Of a stretch of DNA of 60,387 nucleotides, positions 1-7,737 are shown one piece after another. Location of the stretch: NCBI GenBank assembly GCA_001603005.1, contig LVAJ01000020.1, positions 1 to 60,387 on the forward strand, read 5' to 3'. Each line of letters begins with the position of its first letter. Positions within the stretch are counted from its first letter, which is position 1. Under the pieces are notes generated by a model. It did not search any database. It saw only the letters and a program-made list of their open reading frames with translations, and had not been told where the DNA came from. The position numbers were made by a program, and so were the translations under genes. Source of the DNA: Clostridiales bacterium Firm_04 (lineage in GTDB: Bacteria; Bacillota; Clostridia; Oscillospirales; Ruminococcaceae).

Positions 1-115
1 GCAGGAGTTTGAGGGCGGAGCCCTCATTAGAAATCCGTCGGAGACACTTTATATACAAGCTGTAGCATCCGCGAAGCGGATACTTCTTTGAGGACATGCA
101 AATGAATATGCCAAA
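1..115 (-). repeat. Partial copy of the composite dispersed repeat
   Basis: This window-edge segment carries the GCATCCGCGAAGCGGATAC hairpin followed by TTCTTTGAGGACATGC, which is the reverse complement of the core of the copy near 36170. Only one side of the unit is recognisable here, so this is either a truncated copy or one that continues outside the window. I see no gene in positions 1-470. Confidence 0.6.
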
Positions 116-469
116 AACAAAATTTGACGGACTGTTTACGTCAATATGCAGCCCGTCAATATGAAATTGTCAAGGTTCCAAGCGCGTTGTGACTTCGGCT
201 TACTCTGGTCAGACACCTCATTGCGCTGCCGGTTCTGCCTACTGGACCGCATCGGCTGGCTCCGCATAATCTTTCCCGCGGATGCCCCCGATGCATAGCG
301 CCCTCTACTAATAGTGCTCAAATCGCGATTTTTTGCACGTTTCCGTGCAATTAGTACCGAATTGTAATCAAATCTTCATAAACATCCCGATTTTGTCACG
401 CTTTTGGCGCGGAACAGCATGCCTGATTCACTTTTCAATCTTCACCATTCACGATTCACTTTAATGGTG

Positions 470-846
470 CATGTTGAAATGGATGTCTGATTTGTGCATG
501 TTTGAATGTATGTCACGTTTGCATGTGAATATGGATGTAATTATGCATGTAAAAATGCATGTCCGTTTGCATGTCCGCGGTATCCGCTTCGCGGATGCGA
601 TTGAGAATGGAGAAATCTGCCCCTTTTACAAAGGGGGGCTTTCTCCAAGCCTCTTTCTTCCCGAAATTGAACGCGGGGGAGTTTCGCGATCTGCGGATCG
701 CGACGAGGGCACTCGCACGCTTCGCTATGAGTTTACAGGCAAAATCACTCTGGACTCCGCGAGCTTTTTGAAAAAAGCTCGATCAAAAACTTTAATCCTG
801 TGCGCGCCGGATGCGTAATAATAAATCCCTGAACAGCCACTCCCGG
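470..846 (+). repeat. Composite hairpin-rich dispersed repeat, copy A
   Basis: The unit opens with about 120 bp of CATGT-rich short repeats, then the GTATCCGCTTCGCGGATGC hairpin. Next come a C-rich/G-rich stem (CCCCTTTTACAAAGGGG), a stem around GCGATCTGCGGATCGC, and AGCTTTTTGAAAAAAGCT. The end is GCGCGCCGGATGCGTAATAATAAATC. The same modules recur, diverged, at four other places in the window. Open reading frames inside it are not conserved between copies, so I treat it as non-coding. Its right edge directly abuts the promoter of the B12 operon. Confidence 0.75.
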
Positions 847-860
847 GGGCTGCCCGCCGC

Positions 861-889
861 TTGACAAAATCATGACACTGTGTTATAAT
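861..889 (+). promoter_or_regulatory. Sigma-A promoter of the cobalamin operon
   Basis: A perfect TTGACA (861-866) and a perfect TATAAT (884-889) are separated by 17 bp, just upstream of the cobalamin riboswitch. Confidence 0.9.
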
Positions 890-904
890 GCAGGTATCGT
901 AAAC

Positions 905-1100
905 AAAACAGCACACGGTTCCGCTTCAACGCGGATCAGAGAGAAGTGCGGTGCAAATCCGCCGCAGCAGCCACTACCGTCAAAGTCGGATCGCTTGCCG
1001 TGTGTGATACGGTCAGAGCGGACTTATCCGCTCACATTTTCGGGCAGGGGAAAATGCACCGTCAGAACACCCTCGGATCACGCCGAAGGGTGCTTTGATG
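905..1100 (+). ncRNA. Cobalamin (B12) riboswitch with expression platform
   Basis: A long leader precedes the first gene. It has a closing stem CACACGG (912-918)/CCGTGTGTG (998-1006). It also contains the GGTGCAAATCCGCCGCAGC segment and a B12-box-like GCAGCCACTACC (about 967-978), both typical of AdoCbl/cobalamin aptamers. A stem CACCCTCGG/CCGAAGGGTG at 1069-1094 could be the terminator arm of the expression platform. A switch of this class normally represses uptake genes when cobalamin is abundant, which fits the downstream ECF transporter. The exact end is uncertain because the 3' pseudoknot was not modelled. Confidence 0.88.
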
Positions 1101-1169
1101 ATGCGCTTCGCCGGATGCGGAACGCTTTTTTTATGCGCTCCGGTAAAAGAATAATCAGGAGGAAGCATC

Positions 1170-2132
1170 ATGAAAAAAACCGGTATCATCATCTTAACAG
1201 CCGCAATCTGCACACAGGCGCTCGCATGTCTTGCGTCCGCGGAATCGGATCCGATCAAGATCAGCGTGACCGTCGCAAATGCGGGCAATATCGTTGTCGC
1301 AAGCGAGGAGGTCGCTGTCGCAGACCGTGACGGCGACGGAAAGTATACCCTCGATGAAGCGCTCGTTGCTGTCCACGATCAGTTCTATGACGGCGGCGCT
1401 GCGGCGGGCTATGCCTCGAAAATGTCCGACTGGGGACTCAGCATCCAGACGCTCTGGGGCGTGACGAACGGCGGCAGCTACGGCTATACCGTGAATAATA
1501 AGTTCGCGAACGGGCTCGGCGATACGCTGAATGCAGGCGATTATTTCTGCGCGTTTGTGTATCAGGATGCCGCGGGCTATTCCGATCATTACAGCTATTT
1601 CAATATCCATGCACTGCCGGATGCAAAGCAGGGCGATACCGTTGCGCTCACACTGACCGAAACTGCTTTTGACGCCGCAACCGGTTCCATGTCGGATAAG
1701 CCGGTCGCCAATGCCGCGATCACCGTGGACGGCAAGGAGACTGAATACAAAACCGATGCAAACGGCAGCGTCAGCGTGAAGCTGGACAATGCAGGCGATC
1801 AGATCATCAGCGCAAAGGCGGATCATCTGCTGATCCCGGCGGTCGTCCGCGTCAATGCGGCGGCATCTGCGGCATCCGAAACAACGGCTGCTCCGGAAAC
1901 GACCGCTGCACCGGAAACGACCGCTGCGCCGGATACCACAGCCGCGGAGACCACCACAACCACGACTGCTGCTGCAACGACTTCCACGACTAAGGCGACG
2001 TCCGGCAAGACGACCGCCGGCAAGACTACCGGTGCAAAAACCGGCGATTCCAATGCGGTTCCGGCACTCGCCGTGACGGCTGTGCTGGCTTGCGGAACGG
2101 CGCTCGCACTCCGCCGCCGGACTGACAAATGA
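1170..2132 (+). CDS. Surface-anchored DUF4430-like protein of the B12 operon
   Basis: A 320-aa protein with a signal peptide (about 1-25). A beta-rich region follows (about 28-155) with GYTVNN and a terminal FVYQD strand, resembling DUF4430, the family of the transcobalamin C-terminal beta domain. After it come an Ig-like segment (about 170-225), a Thr/Ala-rich linker and a C-terminal hydrophobic helix ending in RRRTDK. No LPXTG is present, only AKTGDSN before the helix, so it is probably held by the helix itself. The start has CAGGAGG 7 nt upstream. It is the first gene after the riboswitch and overlaps the next gene by ATGA, so translation is coupled. I infer a cell-surface corrinoid capture or handover role. 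The Ig-like part could equally be a spacer. Confidence 0.72.
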   Translation: MKKTGIIILTAAICTQALACLASAESDPIKISVTVANAGNIVVASEEVAVADRDGDGKYTLDEALVAVHDQFYDGGAAAGYASKMSDWGLSIQTLWGVTNGGSYGYTVNNKFANGLGDTLNAGDYFCAFVYQDAAGYSDHYSYFNIHALPDAKQGDTVALTLTETAFDAATGSMSDKPVANAAITVDGKETEYKTDANGSVSVKLDNAGDQIISAKADHLLIPAVVRVNAAASAASETTAAPETTAAPETTAAPDTTAAETTTTTTAAATTSTTKATSGKTTAGKTTGAKTGDSNAVPALAVTAVLACGTALALRRRTDK

Positions 2133-3943
2133 AACGTAATCTGAAACGAATGCTTGCAGCCGGATGCTGTGCTCTGATCGTATTCCTGAGCAGCGTCCGG
2201 CTGCTTTTGCCGTATCATGCGGCGGGCTATGACGACCGCTGCGCCGCGCTTGCCGATGAGATCATGGAAACGGTCTGCGGCGGCGATCTGCAAAGCTGGC
2301 TGGATACTGCGCTGCCGGAGCGCATCGGCATGAGCTCTGCGGACTGGTATGCGATCGCGGCGGCGCAGCGCGGATATGATGTTTCTGCTTACAGCGCCGC
2401 ATTGCAGGCGTATCTTGCGGAAAATGAGGAGCCCTCTGCGACCAGCCGCGAACGCATGGCACTGGCGCTGACGGCATGTGAACCGGAGCCGCCGGCTGTC
2501 TGCTCGGCACTGCTGGATCAGAGTGCCGGCAAAATGGGCATCATGAGCTGGATCTTTGCGCTGCATCTGCTGAACAACGGCGTTCCGTCCGGCGCAGTGA
2601 CCGCGGAACAGACCGTGCAGGAGCTTGTAAACAGGCAGGCACCGGACGGCGGCTGGTCGCTGGCGGGCGATTCCGGCGATCCCGACGTCACGGCAATGAC
2701 CTTGCAGGCACTCGCGCCCTATCGCGATACGGATGCGGCTGCGGATGCGATCGAACGCGGCATCGCGTATCTCTCGGAACATCAGCTCCCAAGCGGCGCT
2801 TATCAGAGCTTCGGGACGGAGAATCCGGAGAGCACCGCGCAGGTCTGGATCGCACTTTGCGCGCTCGGTACCGATCCGCTGTCGGACAGCCGGTTTATCC
2901 AGAACGGAAATACGCTGCTGGACGGCATTCTGCAGTTCCGGCTGTCGGCGGGCTGCTATGCGCATGCGGCGGGCGGCGCGGAAAATCAGATGGCGGCAAT
3001 GCAGACATATCTTGCACTGACAGCGGCGGAATTGCAGCAGCAGGGACGCGGTTCGCTGCTGCTGTTCCGCGGGGCGCAGCCGGTTCTTTCTGCGGACGAT
3101 CCGCCGGAAACGCCGCAGCAGACAGCAAATCCCCCCGCGCCGCAGCAGACAGCGGAATCGCCGGTGCAGACCGCTGCGGCTTCGGATGCGGCACTGCTGA
3201 CGACTGCGGCAGCATCCGCACAGACAACGGCTGCCGGCAGCGGCACGACCGTGATCCCGCATGAAACGCAAGCTGCTTCGTCGGAAACGGTCACGACGGC
3301 TGCCGATGCGGGCACTACCGCGGCGGAAACCGCACGCACCACTGCGCCGCCGAATGATCCGCGCAGCAATGCGGAAAAATATCCCTACCGCATTCCGCTG
3401 ACCGCTGCGGCAGGCGCCGGATTCGGCATTGCGGCGGTCGTTTTTCTGATCCGGAAAAACCGCAGCGCCAAGACCTATCTGACGCTCGGCGGCGGCTTCC
3501 TGATCGTGATGGCGCTGATCTGGTTCATCAAAATCGAATCGCCGGAGCGATATTATCAGGCGGAGCGGAAAACCGGCGGCGGAACCGTCACTATGGCGAT
3601 CCGCTGCGATGTGATCTGCGGGCTGCCGGGGAGCGAGGCGTATCCGGCGGACGGCGTGATCATGCCGCTGACCGAATTTTCCATTGCGCCGGAAGAATCT
3701 GCGCTCGATCTGCTCTATGATGCTGTCAGGACCTACACGCTTCATGCCGAGGTGGACGGCATCTCCGGCGAAACGGTGGAAACGGCGTATGTACGCGGAA
3801 TTGCATCGCTATACGAGTTCGATTTCGGCGATCTTTCCGGCTGGACATATACCGTCAACGGGGTGCGCCCGTCTGTCGGCTGCGGCGCCTGTAAACTGCA
3901 TGACGGTGACTGCGTGGTGTGGGAATATACCGTGAATCTTTGA
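2129..3943 (+). CDS. Intrinsic factor/transcobalamin-like membrane protein (alpha barrel plus DUF4430)
   Basis: A 604-aa protein with an N-terminal membrane segment (about 8-28). Residues about 35-310 are all-helical repeats with APDGGWSLAG and PSGAYQSFG turns, as in prenyltransferase/squalene-cyclase-type barrels. Then comes a Ala/Thr/Pro linker, two transmembrane helices (about 427-447 and 452-472) and a C-terminal DUF4430 domain. That domain has GWTYTVNG and DGDCVVWEYT and runs from about 485 to 604. Alpha barrel followed by DUF4430 is the two-domain plan of animal intrinsic factor and transcobalamin, which clamp cobalamin between the domains. Together with the B12 riboswitch upstream and the ECF transporter downstream, this points to a membrane-tethered corrinoid receptor. 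Ligand binding is inferred. The 3' end lies in a 325-bp tandem duplication. Confidence 0.78.
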   Translation: MKRNLKRMLAAGCCALIVFLSSVRLLLPYHAAGYDDRCAALADEIMETVCGGDLQSWLDTALPERIGMSSADWYAIAAAQRGYDVSAYSAALQAYLAENEEPSATSRERMALALTACEPEPPAVCSALLDQSAGKMGIMSWIFALHLLNNGVPSGAVTAEQTVQELVNRQAPDGGWSLAGDSGDPDVTAMTLQALAPYRDTDAAADAIERGIAYLSEHQLPSGAYQSFGTENPESTAQVWIALCALGTDPLSDSRFIQNGNTLLDGILQFRLSAGCYAHAAGGAENQMAAMQTYLALTAAELQQQGRGSLLLFRGAQPVLSADDPPETPQQTANPPAPQQTAESPVQTAAASDAALLTTAAASAQTTAAGSGTTVIPHETQAASSETVTTAADAGTTAAETARTTAPPNDPRSNAEKYPYRIPLTAAAGAGFGIAAVVFLIRKNRSAKTYLTLGGGFLIVMALIWFIKIESPERYYQAERKTGGGTVTMAIRCDVICGLPGSEAYPADGVIMPLTEFSIAPEESALDLLYDAVRTYTLHAEVDGISGETVETAYVRGIASLYEFDFGDLSGWTYTVNGVRPSVGCGACKLHDGDCVVWEYTVNL

Positions 3944-4330
3944 ATAGGATGATGAAAATGGATGATATTGCGATGCTTGGGACGATCCGGAGCAGAGCGG
4001 ATGATCCATTGCACCGGAAGAATCTGCGCTCGATCTGCTCTACGATGCGGTCAGGAATTACACGCTTCATGCCGAGGTGGACGGCATCTCCGGCGAAACG
4101 GTGGAAACGGCGTATGTACGCGGAATTGCATCGCTCTGCGAGTTCGATTTCGGCGATCTTTCCGGCTGGACATATACCGTCAACGGGGTGCGCCCGTCCG
4201 TCGGCTGCGGCGCCTGTAAACTGCATGACGGCGACTGCGTGGTGTGGGAATATACCGTAGATCTTTGAATGGAATGATGAAAATGGATGATATTGCGATG
4301 CTTGGGACGATCCGGAGCAGAGCGGATTTT
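3681..4330 (+). repeat. 325-bp tandem duplication across a gene boundary
   Basis: Unit 1 (3681-4005) and unit 2 (4006-4330) are almost identical; the first begins CCATTGCGCCGGAAG and the second CCATTGCACCGGAAG. Each covers the last third of the DUF4430 coding region and the first about 50 bp of the DUF7660 gene. The outer ends keep the two genes intact. Confidence 0.93.
3958..4268 (+). pseudogene. Chimeric remnant between the two duplication units
   Basis: The middle of the duplication holds the start of the DUF7660 gene (MDDIAMLGTIRSRAD) joined out of frame to a second copy of the DUF4430 C-terminus, which ends in WEYTVDL at 4268. The DUF4430 copy has no signal peptide or start of its own. 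It differs from the intact copy at only a few bases, so the event is recent. I expect no functional product. Confidence 0.75.
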
Positions 4331-4516
4331 CTGCGCTTCCTGGATGCGTTTCAGAAACATGTGCGATCGGATGATGTCAGAGATTATCTCGAAGCGATCG
4401 CCGGCTGGACGGCAGATATGGACGGCTACTACCGCAACAGCGGACAGGCTGTCCCGCAGGATCCCAATTGGGATTTTATTGCGACATTGTTATACGCCGG
4501 CAGTATCTATGAATGA
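4283..4516 (+). CDS. DUF7660 family small protein
   Basis: This gene encodes about 77 aa. The hallmarks of the DUF7660 family are present: an N-terminal RADFLRFLDAF helix, then AGWTADMDGYYRNSG and DPNWDFIATLLYAGSIYE at the C-terminus. Members are small soluble proteins of unknown function. I chose the ATG at 4283 because the undamaged copy of this start region (near 3958) has AGGA 8 nt upstream. ATGs at 4274 and 4277 are alternatives. It lies inside the B12 operon between the receptor-like gene and ecfT, and its start region belongs to the duplicated segment. Whether it has any role in cobalamin uptake is unknown. Confidence 0.7.
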   Translation: MDDIAMLGTIRSRADFLRFLDAFQKHVRSDDVRDYLEAIAGWTADMDGYYRNSGQAVPQDPNWDFIATLLYAGSIYE

Positions 4517-4552
4517 TGCCTGACCGGACATGCGGGCAAAGGGGGTGCTGAG

Positions 4553-5431
4553 ATGCGCGCATTTGATACGATGAATCCGGCTGCCGTGACCGTCACGCTG
4601 ATACTTGCGGCATGCATCACGATCTTCAGTCTGGAGCCGCTGCTGCTCGGCATCTCCCTGATCTGTGCGGCGACCTATTTCCTGATGCGGAACGGACGCA
4701 GACACGCGGCTTTTCACATCGGCGCGATCGGTATGCCGCTGCTGTTTGCGCTGCTCAATCCGCTCTGGAATCAGCACGGCACAACGGTGCTGTTCGTCAT
4801 CAATCAGCGCGCCGTGACGCAGGAAGCGCTCGTCTACGGCGGCGTGACCGGTCTGCGGCTCGCGGCGGTGCTCTACTGGTTCCGCAATTTCTCCGACCTG
4901 ATGACGAGCGAAAAGCTGTTCTATCTGTTCCGCGGTTTTTCGCCGAAGCTTGCGCTGGTGTTCACGATGGCGGTGCGGAATCTGTCGCTGTTTCGTGCGC
5001 AGATGCGTAAAATTCAGACTTCGCAGCGCGCGCTCGGACTCTACCGCGAGGGGCATCTCATTGACGATCTGCGCGGCGGGATGCGCGTGTTTTCGATCCT
5101 GCTGACATGGGCGCTCGAAAACGGCATCATTACCGCAAACAGCATGTCCGCGCGGGGCTACGGATGCGGAAAACGCAGCAGCTTCACGTTTTATCGCTGG
5201 GAGAAGGGCGATGTCGCGCTGCTGCTGACGGCACTTGTGCTCGCTGCCGCGGTCATTGCGGGGATCCTCTCCGGCGCATTGACATGGCAATTTTATCCGC
5301 AGCGGATTCCGCCGGCGATGACGCTGCAATATTTCGGCGCGATCGCGGCGTATGCGGGACTGGCGATGCTGCCGGTGATCTATGAGGGAAAGGAGATGCT
5401 GACATGGCATTGCTTGCGGCAGAGCATCTGA
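4553..5431 (+). CDS. ecfT: ECF transporter transmembrane component EcfT
   Basis: A 292-aa membrane protein of the CbiQ/EcfT family. It couples the two ATPases to the substrate-binding S component. Hydrophobic segments lie at about 10-50, 60-80, 90-110 and 225-285. The cytoplasmic coupling helices lie between them, with KIQTSQRALGLYREG and the family motif SARGYG (Ala-Arg-Gly). The length is normal for the family. The start follows AAGGGGGTG. The 3' end overlaps ecfA by 28 bp. Position in a B12-riboswitch operon implies cobalamin or a precursor as the cargo. It could also serve other S components if they share this module. Confidence 0.92.
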   Translation: MRAFDTMNPAAVTVTLILAACITIFSLEPLLLGISLICAATYFLMRNGRRHAAFHIGAIGMPLLFALLNPLWNQHGTTVLFVINQRAVTQEALVYGGVTGLRLAAVLYWFRNFSDLMTSEKLFYLFRGFSPKLALVFTMAVRNLSLFRAQMRKIQTSQRALGLYREGHLIDDLRGGMRVFSILLTWALENGIITANSMSARGYGCGKRSSFTFYRWEKGDVALLLTALVLAAAVIAGILSGALTWQFYPQRIPPAMTLQYFGAIAAYAGLAMLPVIYEGKEMLTWHCLRQSI

Positions 5432-7044
5432 CGGTGACGTTTCCGGAATGCGAAGCGCCGGTGCTCAATGATGTGAATTTTTCGCTGGAAACAGGCGATT
5501 TTGCGGTGCTGTGCGGCGCGACCGGCTGCGGCAAAACGACGCTGCTGCGCATGTGCAAGCGCGAGCTGTCGCCGCTCTGTTCGCAGACGGGCGGAGTGCG
5601 ATTTGACGGCGAACCGCTTGCGGCGCTCGATGCGAAAACGTCTGCCGGCACGATCGGCTTTGTCATGCAGCATCCGGAGCAGCAGATCGTGACGGACAAG
5701 GTCTGGCATGAGCTGGCATTCGGGCTTGAAAATCTCAATACCCCGCAGGACATTATGCGGCGCAGGATCGCAGAAATTGCGTCCTATTTCGGCATGGAAG
5801 ACTGGCTGGAGCGCGATCCGGCATCGCTTTCCGGCGGGCAGAAGCAGCTGCTCAATCTCGCAAGCGTCATGATCATGCAGCCGCGGCTCCTGCTGCTCGA
5901 TGAACCGACGGCGCAGCTCGATCCGATCGCGGCAGCGGATTTTCTGACGACGCTGCACCGGCTCAATCAGGATTTTTCTGTGACGATCCTGCTGGCAGAG
6001 CACCGGCTTGAGGAAGTGATCCCGCAGTGCAGCAGGCTGCTGCTCATGGACCGCGGAACGGTCGTCATGCAGGATGCGCCGCGGACGCTGCTTTCTGCGC
6101 TGCCTGCCGATGCGCCTGTCATGGCGGGGATGCCGGCTGCTGTCCGGCTGCATCATGCGCTCGGCACAAAAGGGGACTGCCCGCTCTCTGTCAGCGAGGC
6201 GCGGCACATGCTCATGCCGCAGCTTTGCTGCAAACAGGATGCGCTGCCGGAGCCGGATCCGCTGCCAGAGACCGCGCCCGCACTGACCGTTTCGGACGCC
6301 TATTTCCGCTATGAGCGGCAGGGGCGGGATATCCTGAACGGACTGTGCTTTTCGGTGCGCACCGGTGAGCTCTACTGCATGATCGGCGGAAACGGTGCGG
6401 GCAAATCGACGGTGCTTTCCGTGCTCTCCGGACTCAACCGCTGCTATGCGGGCAAAGTGGAGATCTTCGGCAGACGCATTCAGGATTACAAGCACCGCAG
6501 TCTGCATCAGCAGTGCGTGACGCTGCTGCCGCAGGATGTGCAGACCGTGTTTCTGCGCAATACCGCCGCAGAGGAACTCGCGGAGATCGACAAAAACTAT
6601 GAAACGGTGCTGCACGATTTTCCGTTTGACCTGAAACCGCTGTACCCGCAGCATCCCTATGATCTGAGCGGCGGCGAACAGCAGCTCCTTGCGCTGGCAA
6701 AGGTCATGCTGACAAAGCCGCGCCTGCTGCTGCTCGATGAACCGACAAAGGGGCTCGATGCGCAGTCGAAGCGGCGGCTTGCAGATGTGCTGCACGGGCT
6801 GACCGCGCAGGGCGTCACGGTGCTCATGGTGACGCATGATATTGAATTTGCGGCGTGTCATGCCGACCGCTGCGGATTCCTCTCCCGCGGGGCGCTGATC
6901 TCGGCGGATATTCCGACACGGTTTTTCTCCGAAAATGCGTTCTATACGACCGCTGCAAGCCGGATTTCCCGCGGGTATTACAGGCAGACCGTGACCGTGG
7001 AGCAGATCGTTACGCTGGCAGAACAGAACGGGGGATGCCGGTGA
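5404..7044 (+). CDS. ecfA: ECF transporter ATP-binding protein, fused EcfA1-EcfA2
   Basis: A 546-aa protein with two complete ABC nucleotide-binding domains. Domain 1 has Walker A GATGCGKT (38-45), signature LSGGQKQ and Walker B LLLLDEPTAQLD. Domain 2 has Walker A GGNGAGKST (about 330), signature LSGGEQQ and Walker B LLLLDEPTKGLD. Both carry a switch histidine (AEHRLEE, VTHDIE). In most Firmicutes the A1 and A2 subunits are separate genes; here they are fused, as in some other dedicated ECF systems. It overlaps ecfT upstream and the isochorismatase-like gene downstream. It powers uptake of the ligand bound by the S component at 7738. Confidence 0.95.
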   Translation: MALLAAEHLTVTFPECEAPVLNDVNFSLETGDFAVLCGATGCGKTTLLRMCKRELSPLCSQTGGVRFDGEPLAALDAKTSAGTIGFVMQHPEQQIVTDKVWHELAFGLENLNTPQDIMRRRIAEIASYFGMEDWLERDPASLSGGQKQLLNLASVMIMQPRLLLLDEPTAQLDPIAAADFLTTLHRLNQDFSVTILLAEHRLEEVIPQCSRLLLMDRGTVVMQDAPRTLLSALPADAPVMAGMPAAVRLHHALGTKGDCPLSVSEARHMLMPQLCCKQDALPEPDPLPETAPALTVSDAYFRYERQGRDILNGLCFSVRTGELYCMIGGNGAGKSTVLSVLSGLNRCYAGKVEIFGRRIQDYKHRSLHQQCVTLLPQDVQTVFLRNTAAEELAEIDKNYETVLHDFPFDLKPLYPQHPYDLSGGEQQLLALAKVMLTKPRLLLLDEPTKGLDAQSKRRLADVLHGLTAQGVTVLMVTHDIEFAACHADRCGFLSRGALISADIPTRFFSENAFYTTAASRISRGYYRQTVTVEQIVTLAEQNGGCR

Positions 7045-7719
7045 AGCTGCTTGTGATTGATGTGCAGAATGCGGTTTATACGCCTGCGCTGTATGCATTT
7101 GATGCGTTTACGGAGAATCTGACGCGGCTGATGCAGGCGGCGCGCAGCACGGGGACTGAGGTCATCTTCATCCGGCATGATGACGGCGCCGGAGAACCGC
7201 TTTCGCCCGGAAATGCCGGATTTGAAATTGCCGCGCCGTTTGCGCCGTTATCCGGCGAACGCATCTTCGATAAAAATGTCAACAGCCCGTTCCGCAGCAG
7301 CGGTCTGACGGAATATCTGCGCGGATGCGGCGAGGATACGCTGATGCTGGCAGGGCTGCAAACGGAATACTGCGTGGATGCGGCGGTCAAATGCGGATTT
7401 GAGCACGGCTTCCGCATCATCGTTCCGGCATATGCCAATACCACGACCGACAATGCACATCTGACCGGTGCGCAGACATATCACTACTATTGATGTTCCA
7501 ATTAAATCTTGAAGAATAGATGCGCAGGATTTTTGTCGTGAGACAAGGCAGAAAGCCGCCGCCTTGCTTTCGCAAGGCAAGGATTTCTAACGCAGTATCA
7601 CGGCAAAAAGACAAGCAGATAACTTCAAGAGATAGTTGGGGCATCAATAAAACACATTCATCTGGAAGCGCCGCTATGCCGCGTGCATGCCGACGGCGGA
7701 TGCGATTACGATGATGTGA
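7035..7719 (+). pseudogene. Isochorismatase-like hydrolase, disrupted near its C-terminus by a MITE
   Basis: The open frame runs from ATG 7035 to a TGA at 7491 that lies inside the inserted element (152 aa). It keeps the cysteine-hydrolase triad: Asp in LLVIDVQN, Lys in FDKNVNSPF and Cys in TEYCVDAA. After the element, 7651-7719 continues in the corresponding frame with NTFIWKRRYAACMP, which matches the usual tail of the family. Joining the halves across a single TA leaves one TAA where TAT would give an intact protein. The core fold may survive without the last about 25 residues, so residual activity is possible. Family members hydrolyse amides such as nicotinamide or isochorismate; the substrate here is unknown. 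It sits between ecfA and the S-component gene. Confidence 0.8.
7488..7649 (+). mobile_element. MITE-like element, copy 1 (158 bp plus TA target duplication)
   Basis: The body is 7490-7647 with terminal inverted repeats TTGATGTTCCAA and TTGGGGCATCAA (10 of 12 complementary). It is flanked by TA on both sides. It is identical in sequence to the copy at 17148-17309. No transposase is encoded. A perfect internal hairpin, CCTTGCTTTCGCAAGG, lies near 7561. TA duplication and short terminal repeats resemble elements mobilised by IS630/Tc1-type transposases. It interrupts the isochorismatase-like gene. Confidence 0.85.
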
Positions 7720-7737
7720 CCGAAAGGGGGACAGCGC

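Noticed and set aside
136..321. A 61-aa reading frame on the minus strand at the window start
   Set aside because: No ribosome site, low-complexity basic composition and no family resemblance; it lies in repeat-adjacent sequence.
471..818. A 115-aa frame in the CATGT-rich repeat
   Set aside because: It reads through repeat copy A and is not preserved in the other copies.
1823..3745. A 640-aa frame on the minus strand opposite the receptor-like gene
   Set aside because: It is a shadow of two well-supported + strand genes in GC-rich DNA; Arg/Ala-rich with no domains.
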